64,000 bases of DNA from contig NZ_CP025408.1 of the NCBI RefSeq assembly GCF_002847305.1, forward strand, positions 604,001-668,000, in the 5' to 3' direction. The DNA is from Paracoccus tegillarcae (GTDB lineage Bacteria > Pseudomonadota > Alphaproteobacteria > Rhodobacterales > Rhodobacteraceae). The position numbers and the translations under genes are program-made. Below the pieces are notes generated by a model. The model saw nothing but the letters and a program-made list of their open reading frames with translations. It did no database searches and was not told where the DNA came from. Shown one piece after another: positions 16,817 to 25,344 of this stretch; positions within the stretch are counted from its first letter, which is position 1; each line of letters starts with the position of its first letter.

Positions 16817-17332
16817 CTATTCCGCCAGTGCAGCCTTGTCCTTGCCGCTGTTCTCGCGGGTGACCGTTCCCCTGATATCAACCCACGCGCCCGGCCTAAG
16901 TTCCAGCCCAAGCACCCGATCAGGGTTGGTCGGCGGCGGCATTTCGACATCGCTCAGCCGCGAAAAGCCAAAGCGCGCGTAATAGGGCGCATCGCCCACC
17001 AGCAGAACCCGCGACCAGCCGCGCTCGGTCGCGCGGATCAGGCTGTCGCGCATCAGGATCGCGCCCAGCCCTTCGCCCTGCGCGGTTGGGTGCACGGCGA
17101 TGGGGCCCAGCAGCAGCACCTTGCGTTCGCCGATGCGGGCGGGCCAATAGCGGATCGCGGCCAGCAGGATCTGGTGGCCATCGCGCAACGTCAGGCAGAG
17201 ATCGGCAATGGGCGGCACGCCGTCGCGCAGGCGGTAAGATGACAGCGCCGTCCGACCGGGTGCGAAGCACAGGTCATACAGCGCCTCGACCTCGTGATAA
17301 TCGGCATCGGTTTCGGGGCTGATCTGATACAT
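16817..17332 (-). CDS. GNAT-family N-acetyltransferase (YhbS-like)
   Basis: A 171-residue GNAT enzyme of the YhbS type. Recognisable parts are 'MYQISPETDADYHEVEALYDLCF' (key: ISPETDADYHEVEAL), 'LLLGPIAVHPTAQGEGLGAILM' with the acetyl-CoA loop (QGEGLG), and 'RVLLVGDAPYYARFGFSR', the YhbS-specific 'GDxxYYxRFGF' motif. AAGG precedes the ATG at 17330-17332. It is probably in a short unit with ecsC downstream. Substrates of this subgroup are not established. Confidence 0.9.
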   Translation of the reverse strand: MYQISPETDADYHEVEALYDLCFAPGRTALSSYRLRDGVPPIADLCLTLRDGHQILLAAIRYWPARIGERKVLLLGPIAVHPTAQGEGLGAILMRDSLIRATERGWSRVLLVGDAPYYARFGFSRLSDVEMPPPTNPDRVLGLELRPGAWVDIRGTVTRENSGKDKAALAE

Positions 17333-17467
17333 CGAACCTTCCAGTGACTTGCGCCGCTTAGCATGGCAAACCGTCCGCTTGAACCCGCCGCGCTGCGAAT
17401 GATTGCAGACCCGGCAAAGCAGTGTCACTGTGCCCCCTCAGTGACGGCGCAGTAACGGAGACCCGCG

Positions 17468-18070
17468 ATGTTCTACCAGCCAGAGGCCGGCCATGGCCTG
17501 CCGCATAACCCGTTCAACGCCATCGTCGCGCCCCGGCCCATCGGCTGGATCTCGACGCGGGGGCCACAAGGCGACAATATTGCCCCCTATTCATTCTTCA
17601 ACGCCGTCGCCTATACCCCGCCGCAGGTCATGTTCGCCTCGACCGGGGTCAAGCCCGACCGGACCGGCACCAAGGACAGCGTCGCCCAGATCACCGAAAC
17701 GGGGGTGTTCTGCGTCAATATCGCCAGCGCCGACATGCAGGATGTCATGAACGCGACCTCGGCCCCCCTGCCCGCCGGCGACAGCGAATTCGAGGCCACG
17801 GGGCTGGAGGCCACGGAATGCAAGACCATCGATTGCCTGCGCGTGGCCAATGCCGTGGCCACGCTGGAATGCCGGATGGGCCGGATCGTGCAGTTGGCGG
17901 GCGAGGCAAACTACGCCGTCTTTGGTGTGGTCAGCGGCGTCCATATCCGCGACGATTGTCTGGTTGATGGCCGTTTTGATCCACGCGCCGCAGGTGGCTG
18001 GCTGGCTCGGCTTGGCTATATGGATTATTGCAGCGTGACCGAACTCTTTGAATTGAAGCGCCCGAAATGA
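17468..18070 (+). CDS. Flavin reductase family (FMN-binding split-barrel) protein
   Basis: A 200-residue protein of the DIM6/NTAB flavin-reductase-like family. '[19 protein letters not shown]', '[24 protein letters not shown]' (key: [11 protein letters not shown]), '[16 protein letters not shown]' and a conserved '[13 protein letters not shown]' end are visible, as in FMN-dependent oxidoreductases or flavin reductases. It binds FMN and may use NAD(P)H. The stop overlaps the apt start by 4 bases (ATGA), so the two genes are translationally coupled. Why a flavin protein should be coupled to purine salvage is not clear. Confidence 0.88.
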   Translation: MFYQPEAGHGLPHNPFNAIVAPRPIGWISTRGPQGDNIAPYSFFNAVAYTPPQVMFASTGVKPDRTGTKDSVAQITETGVFCVNIASADMQDVMNATSAPLPAGDSEFEATGLEATECKTIDCLRVANAVATLECRMGRIVQLAGEANYAVFGVVSGVHIRDDCLVDGRFDPRAAGGWLARLGYMDYCSVTELFELKRPK

Positions 18071-18600
18071 CCCGCACCGTCAAGGACTATATCCGGACCA
18101 TCGCCGACTTCCCGCATGAAGGGATCATGTTTCGCGATGTTACCACGCTGTTTGCGGATGCGCGCGGCTTTCGCATGGCCATCGACCAGTTGCTGCACCC
18201 TTATGCCGGGGAACCGATCGACAGGGTTGTGGGCCTCGAGGCACGCGGTTTCATCCTTGGCGGCGCGGTGGCGCATCAGCTTTCAACGGGCTTCGTGCCG
18301 ATCCGCAAAAAGGGCAAACTGCCCGGCCCGGTGATTTCCGAAGCCTATGCGCTGGAATATGGCGAGGCGGTGATGGAGATCCACGATGACGCGCTGCGCG
18401 CCGGCGAACGCGTGCTGATCGTGGATGATCTGCTGGCCACAGGCGGCACTGCCGAGGCCGGGATCAAGCTGTGTCACAGGCTGGGTGCCACGGTGATCGG
18501 CTGCGCTTTTGTCATCGACCTGCCCGAACTGGGTGGCCGCAAGCGGCTAGAGGCAATGGGCATGGAAGTGCACGCGCTTTGCGCCTTTGACGGGGCGTGA
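18067..18600 (+). CDS. apt: Adenine phosphoribosyltransferase
   Basis: A 177-residue purine salvage enzyme that forms AMP from adenine and PRPP in the cytoplasm. It begins '[24 protein letters not shown]', the APRT signature (key: [14 protein letters not shown]). '[17 protein letters not shown]' follows, and the PRPP-binding loop is '[18 protein letters not shown]' (about 114-131). The length is normal. It is coupled to the flavin reductase-like gene before it. Confidence 0.97.
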   Translation: MTRTVKDYIRTIADFPHEGIMFRDVTTLFADARGFRMAIDQLLHPYAGEPIDRVVGLEARGFILGGAVAHQLSTGFVPIRKKGKLPGPVISEAYALEYGEAVMEIHDDALRAGERVLIVDDLLATGGTAEAGIKLCHRLGATVIGCAFVIDLPELGGRKRLEAMGMEVHALCAFDGA

Positions 18601-18630
18601 TTGCACGGGCTGGCAGGGGGCCTGACGGAT

Positions 18631-19212
18631 CTATCGTACCTCGGTCCGCCCGCGCCGATCGCTGCGCAAATTGGCATAGAGGACATGATTGCGCCAACGC
18701 CCGTTGATCTGCAGATAGCTTTGCGCGACGCCCTCGTATTTGAAGCCGCATTTTTCCAGCACCCCGCGCGAGGCGGTGTTTTCGGGCAGGCAGGCGGCCT
18801 CGACGCGGCTGAGTTCCAGCGTGGTAAAGGCGTGATGCACGACCATGTCGATGGCTTCGCGCATATAGCCCCGGCGCGCGTGTTGCTGACCGATCCAATA
18901 GCCGATGACGCCCATCTGAGCGGGGCCGCGGCGGATATGGTTCAGCGTGATCGCCCCAAGCAAGGCACCATCACGGCTGAGGATGAACAGAGGCAGCGCC
19001 GCATCGCTGCGACTGGTGCGCTGCGCCCAGTAAACCCGGTTGGTAAAGCTTTTCCGGGTCAGGTGATCCTCGGCCCAGACCGGCTCCCACGGGGTGAGAA
19101 AGTCGCGGCTGCGGGCGCGCAGAGAGGTCCAGGAATTGAAATCACCATGCGCCGGCAGGCGCAGGATGATCCGTTCGGATTCCAATCGGACCGGACGGCG
19201 GCGCAGAAACAT
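18631..19212 (-). CDS. GNAT acetyltransferase, RimJ-like
   Basis: A 193-residue enzyme similar to ribosomal-protein-alanine acetyltransferase RimJ. 'VRLESERIILRLPAHGDFNSW' opens it, 'WEPVWAEDHLTRKSF' and 'LLGAITLNHIRRGPAQMGVIGYWIGQQHARRGYM' (key: GYWIGQQHARRGYM) form the acetyl-CoA core, and 'RVEAACLPENTASRGVLEKCGF' ends the fold. It overlaps the preceding M16 peptidase gene by one base and closes the long operon that starts at ctaC. A role in ribosomal protein S5 acetylation is plausible, but the family is broad. Confidence 0.87.
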   Translation of the reverse strand: MFLRRRPVRLESERIILRLPAHGDFNSWTSLRARSRDFLTPWEPVWAEDHLTRKSFTNRVYWAQRTSRSDAALPLFILSRDGALLGAITLNHIRRGPAQMGVIGYWIGQQHARRGYMREAIDMVVHHAFTTLELSRVEAACLPENTASRGVLEKCGFKYEGVAQSYLQINGRWRNHVLYANLRSDRRGRTEVR

Positions 19213-20489
19213 CAGGCGGCAAGCCTTTCGGCCAAGGCCTCGCGCGCAGGCGCGGTCGCGACCGGACCATACAGCGCCAGCGCAGGCCGCGCATCGAGCA
19301 GCAACCGCTCGGCGTGATCGCGGATCTGCGTGGCTGTGACCGCAGCGATGCGGTCCGCGACCTCGGCGGCATCAGGTACGCGCCCCCAGATGGCCAGCGT
19401 CCGGGCCAACCGCTCGGTCTGGTTCGAGGGGCTTTCCAACCCCATCAGCAACCCGGCGCGCAGCTGTGCCTTGGCGCGGGCGATCTCGGGCGCGGACAGG
19501 CCATCGGCGGCACGGCGGATCTCGTCCACCGTCAGGTTCGCCAGATCGACGATATCCTCGGCGCCGGTGCCGGCATAGACGGTCAGCATTCCGGTATCAT
19601 CGTGAAAGCCCGATTGCGCAAAGATCGTATAGCAAAGCCCGCGTTCCTCGCGGATCTTCTGAAACAGCCGCGAAGACATGCCACCGCCAAGTGCATTGGC
19701 AAAGATCTGCGCCGCATAGAAATCATCTGAGCGATAGCCCGGCCCTTCCAGCGCCAGCGCGAAATGCGCCTGTTCCAGCGATTTCAGGTGCCGTGCCTCG
19801 GCGCCCTGCCAGCGGGCCGGATCGCGCGACACGGATTGGCGCGGGGCCAGATGGCCAAAGGCAGTCTCGGCCATGCGCACGATGCTGTCATGATCGACCG
19901 CACCGGCGGCGGACACGATCATGCGATCCGGCGCGTAATGTTCGCTGACAAAGCCTGACAGATCGCTGCGGGAAAAGCCGCTGACACGTTCCGCCGGGCC
20001 CAGGATGGTGCGACCGATGGCCTGATCGGGATAGGCCGCCTCTTGCAGCCAGTCGAAAATCACATCATCGGGCGTATCCAGCGCCTGCCCGATTTCCTGC
20101 AGGATCACGCCGCGCTCGATCTCGATCTCGCGTGCGTCGAAAACCGGGTTCAGCACGATGTCAGAGATCACGTCAAAGGCCAGCCCGACATCGGCTTGCA
20201 GCACCCGGACGTAATAGGCGGTCACGTCGCGCGAGGTATAGGCATTGATGAAACCGCCCACATCCTCGATCGCCTCGGCGATCTCAACCGCACTGCGCCG
20301 CGCCGTGCCCTTGAAAGCCATGTGCTCGAGAAAATGCGCAATACCGTTCTGCTCCGCCCGCTCATCGCGCCCACCGGCGCTGACCCAGACCCCAAGCGCG
20401 GCCGAATGCAGCCCCGGCATGAACCGGGTCACGACGCGCAGGCCGTTGGGCAGGGTTGTAATGCGCAGGTTGGGATCTGATTGGGTCAC
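19212..20489 (-). CDS. M16-family zinc metallopeptidase (mitochondrial-processing-peptidase-like)
   Basis: A 425-residue inverzincin. The zinc motif HFLEH (His52, Glu55, His56) lies in 'NGIAHFLEHMAFKGTARRSA', and a downstream 'EIERGVILQEI' supplies the third ligand Glu. The two-domain length and 'NALGGGMSSRLFQKIREERGLCY' in the second half are those of bacterial PqqL/MPP-beta-like peptidases. It overlaps the thrC stop by 4 bases, and this thrC-M16-GNAT order is usual in Rhodobacteraceae. The substrate is unknown; family members degrade small peptides or process precursors. Confidence 0.95.
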   Translation of the reverse strand: MTQSDPNLRITTLPNGLRVVTRFMPGLHSAALGVWVSAGGRDERAEQNGIAHFLEHMAFKGTARRSAVEIAEAIEDVGGFINAYTSRDVTAYYVRVLQADVGLAFDVISDIVLNPVFDAREIEIERGVILQEIGQALDTPDDVIFDWLQEAAYPDQAIGRTILGPAERVSGFSRSDLSGFVSEHYAPDRMIVSAAGAVDHDSIVRMAETAFGHLAPRQSVSRDPARWQGAEARHLKSLEQAHFALALEGPGYRSDDFYAAQIFANALGGGMSSRLFQKIREERGLCYTIFAQSGFHDDTGMLTVYAGTGAEDIVDLANLTVDEIRRAADGLSAPEIARAKAQLRAGLLMGLESPSNQTERLARTLAIWGRVPDAAEVADRIAAVTATQIRDHAERLLLDARPALALYGPVATAPAREALAERLAA

Positions 20490-21868
20490 GCGATTCTCCG
20501 TTCAAGGATCAGCGATTTAAGCGCATCGTTGTCGTTTTCAACCCGCGTGACACGTTCGGGCAAGTCGAAAATATCCGCCATATGCGGCGGCAGGTCGGGG
20601 CGAATGCCGATGGCAGCCTCGACCGCATCGGGGAATTTCGCCGGATGCGCGGTGGCCAGCGTGATCATCGGCACGCCCGGTTCCAGATGATCGCGCGCGA
20701 CCTGTACGCCCACGGCCGTATGCGGGCAGATGATCTGGCCGGTTTCCTCGCGGATGGTGCGGATCATCGCGGTGGTTTCATCCTCGCTGACCCGACCCGA
20801 GGCGTATTGATCCTGCAAGGCTTGCAGCGCGCCCTGACTGATGCTGAAGCCACCTGCCTTCAACTCGTCCATCAACTGCCGGATCGCACCCGCATCGCCG
20901 CCATAAGCCATGAACAGCGCGCGTTCGAAATTGCTGCTGACCTGGATATCCATGCTGGGGCTGATCGAAGGATGCACCTCGCCCATGCGATATTCGCCGG
21001 TGGTCAGCGCGCGGTGCAGAATGTCGTTCTGATTGGTTGCCACGACCAGACGGCGGATCGGCACGCCCATGGCACGGGCAATCGAGCCTGCGAAAATGTC
21101 ACCGAAATTGCCGGTGGGCACAGTGAAATCAACCTCGCGATATGGCGCGCCAAGGCTGACAGCCGAGGTGACGTAATAGACGATCTGCGCCAGAACCCGG
21201 CCCCAGTTGATGCTGTTCACGCCCGCCAGCCCGACCTGATCGCGGAAGGCATGGTCATTGAACAGATCCTTCAGCCGGGCCTGACAATCGTCGAAATGTC
21301 CGTCCATCGCCAGCGCATGCACATTGGCATCATCGGGCGTGGTCATCTGGCGGCGCTGCACCTCGGACACGCGGCCATGCGGGAACAGGATGAACACATC
21401 CACATTGGACAGACCACGGAATGCCTCGATCGCGGCGCTGCCGGTATCGCCGCTGGTCGCGCCGACAATGGTGATCCGCTGACCCGAGCGCGCAAGCGCG
21501 ATCTGGAACAGCTGACCGATCAGCTGCATGGCGAAGTCCTTGAAGGCCAGTGTCGGGCCGTGGAACAATTCCAGCAGGTGATGGCCGGGGGCCAATTGCG
21601 TCAGCGGCGCGCGCGCGACGTGACGAAAGCCCTGATAGGCACGGGCGATCGCGCCCTGCAATTCCTCGTCGGAAAAGCTGTCGCCGGTAAAGGGTTTCAG
21701 CACGCGAAAGGCTGCCACTTCGTAGGGCAGCCCCTCCAGCGCGCCAATATCTGACAGGGCCGGCACCGTCTCGGGCAGATACAGCCCACCATCGCGGGCC
21801 AGGCCCGTCAGCATGGCCTGTTCGAAGTTCAGCACCGGGGCCTCACCCCGCGTCGAGACGTAACGCAT
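20486..21868 (-). CDS. thrC: Threonine synthase
   Basis: A 460-residue PLP enzyme making threonine from O-phosphohomoserine. It begins MRYVSTRGEAPVLNFEQAML, the long Class I form. 'FHGPTLAFKDFAMQ' carries the PLP Lys110. 'VGATSGDTGSAAIEAF' binds the phosphate, and 'VPTGNFGDIFAG' is the second conserved loop. It lies between surf1 and the M16 peptidase in the ctaC-derived operon, with a 4-base overlap to the peptidase. It is 10 bases downstream of surf1. Confidence 0.97.
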   Translation of the reverse strand: MRYVSTRGEAPVLNFEQAMLTGLARDGGLYLPETVPALSDIGALEGLPYEVAAFRVLKPFTGDSFSDEELQGAIARAYQGFRHVARAPLTQLAPGHHLLELFHGPTLAFKDFAMQLIGQLFQIALARSGQRITIVGATSGDTGSAAIEAFRGLSNVDVFILFPHGRVSEVQRRQMTTPDDANVHALAMDGHFDDCQARLKDLFNDHAFRDQVGLAGVNSINWGRVLAQIVYYVTSAVSLGAPYREVDFTVPTGNFGDIFAGSIARAMGVPIRRLVVATNQNDILHRALTTGEYRMGEVHPSISPSMDIQVSSNFERALFMAYGGDAGAIRQLMDELKAGGFSISQGALQALQDQYASGRVSEDETTAMIRTIREETGQIICPHTAVGVQVARDHLEPGVPMITLATAHPAKFPDAVEAAIGIRPDLPPHMADIFDLPERVTRVENDNDALKSLILERRIA

Positions 21869-21878
21869 CCGCAGTTCC

Positions 21879-22550
21879 TTAGTATTTCCGCTGCCTGATA
21901 CGCCAGATCAGACCGACTGTCATCCCTGCCCAGACAGCCGCGATCATGAACCATTGCGCGGCATATGACAGGTGATTGTTGGGAATACCCTCGATTGCCA
22001 CGGGGATCGGTTCGACCCCCTGCGCATCCCCCCGAACAAAGCTGGCCACGACAAGGATCGGCTGCGTGTTCAGTTGCGCGGCCATTGCGGGCACGTCGCG
22101 GGCGAACCAGATATTCTCGGACAGGTTCGGATCAGGGGTCGAGCTGCCCTTTTCATCCGGCCAGTGCAGATTGCCGCTGACCTCCAGCCGCGTGGGCGGG
22201 CGGGCGATATGGCGCGCCTCTTGCGGAACAAAACCCCGATCCAGCATGATCCGGCGGCCATCATCGGTGACAAAGCTCGAAACGATCTGATAGCCGCCGC
22301 CCTGCTCCTTGGTGCCCGACAATACGTCGATCTCCTCGCCCGTCGTGGTGCCGCTGACGGTGACAGGGGCGTATTTCATCGACGGATCGACGGTCGCGGG
22401 CAAGGCCATGGCGGGCGCATCGATCTGAGCCTGAATTTCGTCCAGCATGCCCTGTTTCCAGTCCAGCCGCTTGAGCTGCCAGACGCCAAGGCTGATCAGG
22501 ATGGCACAACCGATCACACCGATCAGAAGGGGGGCGATAATGCGGCGCAT
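21879..22550 (-). CDS. SURF1-family cytochrome oxidase biogenesis protein
   Basis: A 223-residue inner-membrane protein that helps insert or stabilise heme a in cytochrome c oxidase. An N-terminal helix (IAPLLIGVIGCAILISLGVWQLKRL) and a C-terminal helix (SYAAQWFMIAAVWAGMTVGL) flank the periplasmic domain. That domain has 'WKQGMLDEIQAQI', 'GGGYQIVSSF', 'ILVDRGFVPQEAR' (here MLDRGFVPQEAR) and 'NNHLSYAAQWF', all SURF1 signatures. The ATG at 22548-22550 is used. A 254-base gap with a terminator separates it from ctaE, so it may have its own promoter. Confidence 0.93.
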   Translation of the reverse strand: MRRIIAPLLIGVIGCAILISLGVWQLKRLDWKQGMLDEIQAQIDAPAMALPATVDPSMKYAPVTVSGTTTGEEIDVLSGTKEQGGGYQIVSSFVTDDGRRIMLDRGFVPQEARHIARPPTRLEVSGNLHWPDEKGSSTPDPNLSENIWFARDVPAMAAQLNTQPILVVASFVRGDAQGVEPIPVAIEGIPNNHLSYAAQWFMIAAVWAGMTVGLIWRIRQRKY

Positions 22551-22751
22551 GTCAGTGAGGGTCTCCAAGCGATGGCATGGCGTGCTGCGCGAGGAGGTTG
22601 CGCCGACAAGTCCGCGTGACATCATTTGCGGGGTTGGTCCGCAGCCGACGAGCATTACATTGACAGATAAACGGCTGCCACCGCGCGCCCGATATGCGGG
22701 CTGTCGCGGCACCGTATCCATGCCCGGCTTTCAGCATTGCGCACCTCCAAT

Positions 22752-22782
22752 GAAAAACGCGCGGAGCATTACCCCCGCGCGT
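22752..22782 (-). terminator. Rho-independent terminator after ctaE
   Basis: On the minus strand, ACGCGCGG pairs with CCGCGCGT (arms 22775-22782 and 22757-22764), followed by TTTTTCA. It lies about 20 bases past the ctaE stop and probably reduces readthrough into surf1. Confidence 0.8.
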
Positions 22783-22804
22783 CTGCTATTTTGCTGTCGC
22801 GGGA

Positions 22805-23605
22805 TCAGCCGCCCCAGATATAGACCGCGAAGAACAGGAACAGCCAGACCACGTCAACGAAGTGCCAGTACCAGGCAGCAGCCTCGAAGCCGATGTGATT
22901 TTCCTGTGTGAAATGACCGCGCATAAAACGGATCAGGCAGACGGTCAGGAAGATCGTCCCGATGATCACGTGAAAGCCGTGAAAGCCGGTCGCCATGTAG
23001 AAGACGGCACCATAGATGTTGCCCGACAGGCCAAAGGCCGCGTGGCTGTATTCGTAAGCCTGCAGGATGGTGAAGAACACACCCAGCACGATGGCGATGG
23101 CCAGACCCCAGATCGTGGTCTTGCGGTCATTGTCATGGACAAAGGCATGGTGCGCCCAGGTCACGGCAACACCCGACAGCAGCAGCACCAGCGTGTTGAT
23201 CAGCGGCAGATGCCAGGGATCGAAGGTGACGATGCCCTCGGGCGGCCAGACCCCATCCTTGATCGGGCTTTCGGGGCCCATCGGATACAGCGCATTCTTG
23301 AAGAAGGCCCAGAACCAGGCGACGAAGAACATCACCTCGGACATGATGAACAGGATAAAGCCGTATTGCAGGCCGATCCGCACGACCGGTGTGTGATCGC
23401 CTTCCTGGCTTTCATGGATCACGTCGGTCCACCACGAGAACATGCAATACAGCACGCCGGCCAGCCCCATCAGGAACATCCACGGCCCCTGATCCTGCAT
23501 CCACATCACGCCGCCAAACAGCATGACAAAGACCGAAATGGCGCAGATAAACGGCCAGATCGAGGGCGGTAGGATGTGATAATCGTGGTTCTTAGCGTGC
23601 GCCAT
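22805..23605 (-). CDS. ctaE: Cytochrome c oxidase subunit III (aa3-type)
   Basis: A 266-residue seven-helix subunit of the aa3 oxidase. It begins [19 protein letters not shown]. The conserved '[15 protein letters not shown]', '[16 protein letters not shown]', 'VTWAHHAF', '[19 protein letters not shown]' (key: [11 protein letters not shown]) and a C-terminal '[21 protein letters not shown]' are all classic subunit III features. It follows ctaG with a 27-base gap. Subunit I (ctaD) is not in the window, as is usual for Paracoccus where ctaD lies elsewhere. Confidence 0.98.
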   Translation of the reverse strand: MAHAKNHDYHILPPSIWPFICAISVFVMLFGGVMWMQDQGPWMFLMGLAGVLYCMFSWWTDVIHESQEGDHTPVVRIGLQYGFILFIMSEVMFFVAWFWAFFKNALYPMGPESPIKDGVWPPEGIVTFDPWHLPLINTLVLLLSGVAVTWAHHAFVHDNDRKTTIWGLAIAIVLGVFFTILQAYEYSHAAFGLSGNIYGAVFYMATGFHGFHVIIGTIFLTVCLIRFMRGHFTQENHIGFEAAAWYWHFVDVVWLFLFFAVYIWGG

Positions 23606-23632
23606 GTTTCGCCCCGTCGTTCCTGGATTTCG

Positions 23633-24196
23633 TCAGTTTACAGCGTCGGCTGGCGCAAGGTCCAGCGCCGCCTGTTTTGGTTCTGTCCGGTGAAAGGTAT
23701 AGGACAGCGTGATATCCCGCACCCATTTCGCGTCGCGATCATCGACCAGTTCCGGATCGACGTAAAAGTTGATCGGCATCTCGACCCGCTCGCCGGGTTG
23801 CAGCGTCTGTTCGGTAAAGCAGAAGCATTGCACCTTGATGAAGTAATACCCCGCCACATCAGGCGCGACATTGTAGCTGGCCGTGCCGGTGATTGGCTCG
23901 TCCGAATTGTTGACCGCCTCGTAAAAGGCCATCGCATTCTCGCCGATCTTCAGCTCCATCTTGGTTTCCATGGGGCGGAAGGTCCAGTCGAGGTTTTTGT
24001 CGGTATTCGCGTCAAAGCGGACCCGGACCACCTCGTCGATCATCTCATCCGAAGGCTGCTCGGCTGTTTGGGTCGTGCCGCCATAGCCGGTCACCTTGCA
24101 GAACCAGTTGTAAAATGGCACCGCAGCCCAGGCCAATCCGCCCATCAGCACGACGACGCCAACCAGCATCGAGACTGTCCGTTGTTCGCGGGTCAT
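23633..24196 (-). CDS. ctaG: Cytochrome c oxidase assembly protein CtaG (Cox11 family)
   Basis: A 187-residue copper chaperone that delivers copper to the CuB site of subunit I. One N-terminal membrane helix (VSMLVGVVVLMGGLAWAAVPFY) is followed by 'NWFCKVTGYGGTTQ' and the periplasmic beta domain. The copper-binding motif CFCF lies in 'KVQCFCFTEQTLQPGE'. 'DPELVDDRDAKWVRDITLSYTF' (key: YVDPELVDD) ends the domain. Its start overlaps the stop of the small gene upstream by 4 bases, so it is translationally coupled to it. Confidence 0.97.
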   Translation of the reverse strand: MTREQRTVSMLVGVVVLMGGLAWAAVPFYNWFCKVTGYGGTTQTAEQPSDEMIDEVVRVRFDANTDKNLDWTFRPMETKMELKIGENAMAFYEAVNNSDEPITGTASYNVAPDVAGYYFIKVQCFCFTEQTLQPGERVEMPINFYVDPELVDDRDAKWVRDITLSYTFHRTEPKQAALDLAPADAVN

Positions 24197-24420
24197 TGGC
24201 TTGCCTCCTCTGCGGTCTCGCCGGCAGCCGCCGGTGCTTCCTCTGCGGGCAGGACCGATACGCGCGGCTGATGGTCATAAGCTTCCATCGTGTCGCCATT
24301 CTGCACCTTGACCACGGTCAGGGCAAATACCAGGGCGACAAAGCAGACCAGCACCAGTCCCAGCCCGACATTACGCGAGCGGCGGCGCTGGTGGATCTCG
24401 TGTTCGGTGCGCAGCGCCAT
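24193..24420 (-). CDS. Small single-helix membrane protein of the cta operon (CoxF-like)
   Basis: A 75-residue protein read from an ATG at 24418-24420 that overlaps the ctaB stop (TGATG); its own stop overlaps the ctaG start. It has a basic head (RTEHEIHQRRRSRNVG), one membrane helix (LGLVLVCFVALVFALTVVKV) and a short acidic periplasmic tail rich in Ala/Glu. A small open reading frame at this place is usual in alphaproteobacterial cta operons (CoxF-like). A role in oxidase assembly is inferred from position only. It is longer than random overlap would give and is tightly coupled on both sides. Confidence 0.8.
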   Translation of the reverse strand: MALRTEHEIHQRRRSRNVGLGLVLVCFVALVFALTVVKVQNGDTMEAYDHQPRVSVLPAEEAPAAAGETAEEASQ

Positions 24421-25337
24421 CACCATGCCCCCACCCAGCTTTGAACCAGCAGCGCCAGGAAATGCAGAAACAGGTAATAGAGCGACAGCCGGAAATATCG
24501 CTTTTCCACAGTATAGCCGTCTTGCTCGGCAGCCAGTTCGTCGCGGCGCATGATCCGCCAGCCACCCAGAATGAACAGCAGGTTCAGCACGGCCGCGACG
24601 GCCAGATAGATCGGCCCGCCGACGCTGGTAAAGCCCAGCCACAGCGCAAAGGGTGCCAGCACCAGCGAATAGGCAAAGATATGACGGCGGGTCGCTGCGC
24701 GGCCATGCGTGACCGTCAGCATCGGCACGCCGGCCTTGTGGTAATCTTCCTTCATGAACAGCGCCAGCGCCCAGAAATGCGGCGGAGTCCAGAAAAAGAT
24801 CAGCGCGAACATCAACAGCGATTCGATGCTGATACCGCCGGTGGCACAGGCCCATCCGATCATCGGAGGGAACGCGCCGGCGGCACCACCGATGACGATA
24901 TTCTGCGGCGTCGAACGCTTGAGCCACATCGTATAGATCACGGCATAGAAGAAGATGGTAAAGGCAAGAAAGCCGGCCGCGAACCAGTTCGCCGCAAGCC
25001 CCAGCATCAGCACCGCCACACCTGACAGCGCCACGCCAAGGGCCAGAGCCTCGGGCCGCGCCACGCGGCCTGCAGGGATCGGCCGCCCCTGCGTGCGGTG
25101 CATCACCGCGTCGATATCGGCATCATACCACATGTTCAGCGCACCCGATGCACCGCCACCCAAAGCGATGAACAACACCGAACAGAAGGCGACAAAGGGA
25201 TGCATGTCGACCGGCGCCACCCACAGCCCGACAAAGGCTGTGAACACCACCAGCGACATGACCCGCGGCTTCAGCAGCGCGACGTAATCGCCAAACTGTG
25301 CCTCGGGGGCGCCTTCATATGCGTGGATATCCGCCAT
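24420..25337 (-). CDS. ctaB: Protoheme IX farnesyltransferase (heme O synthase)
   Basis: A 305-residue UbiA-superfamily membrane enzyme that attaches a farnesyl group to heme b to make heme O, the precursor of heme a. '[20 protein letters not shown]' opens the first helices. The prenyl-diphosphate/Mg site is '[24 protein letters not shown]' (key: NMWYDADID...R, residues about 68-82). A second '[28 protein letters not shown]' segment (key: [11 protein letters not shown]) and '[17 protein letters not shown]' are characteristic. The ATG at 25335-25337 is chosen, 7 bases after the ctaC stop. Eight or nine helices are predicted. Confidence 0.97.
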   Translation of the reverse strand: MADIHAYEGAPEAQFGDYVALLKPRVMSLVVFTAFVGLWVAPVDMHPFVAFCSVLFIALGGGASGALNMWYDADIDAVMHRTQGRPIPAGRVARPEALALGVALSGVAVLMLGLAANWFAAGFLAFTIFFYAVIYTMWLKRSTPQNIVIGGAAGAFPPMIGWACATGGISIESLLMFALIFFWTPPHFWALALFMKEDYHKAGVPMLTVTHGRAATRRHIFAYSLVLAPFALWLGFTSVGGPIYLAVAAVLNLLFILGGWRIMRRDELAAEQDGYTVEKRYFRLSLYYLFLHFLALLVQSWVGAW

Positions 25338-25344
25338 TGCCCGA

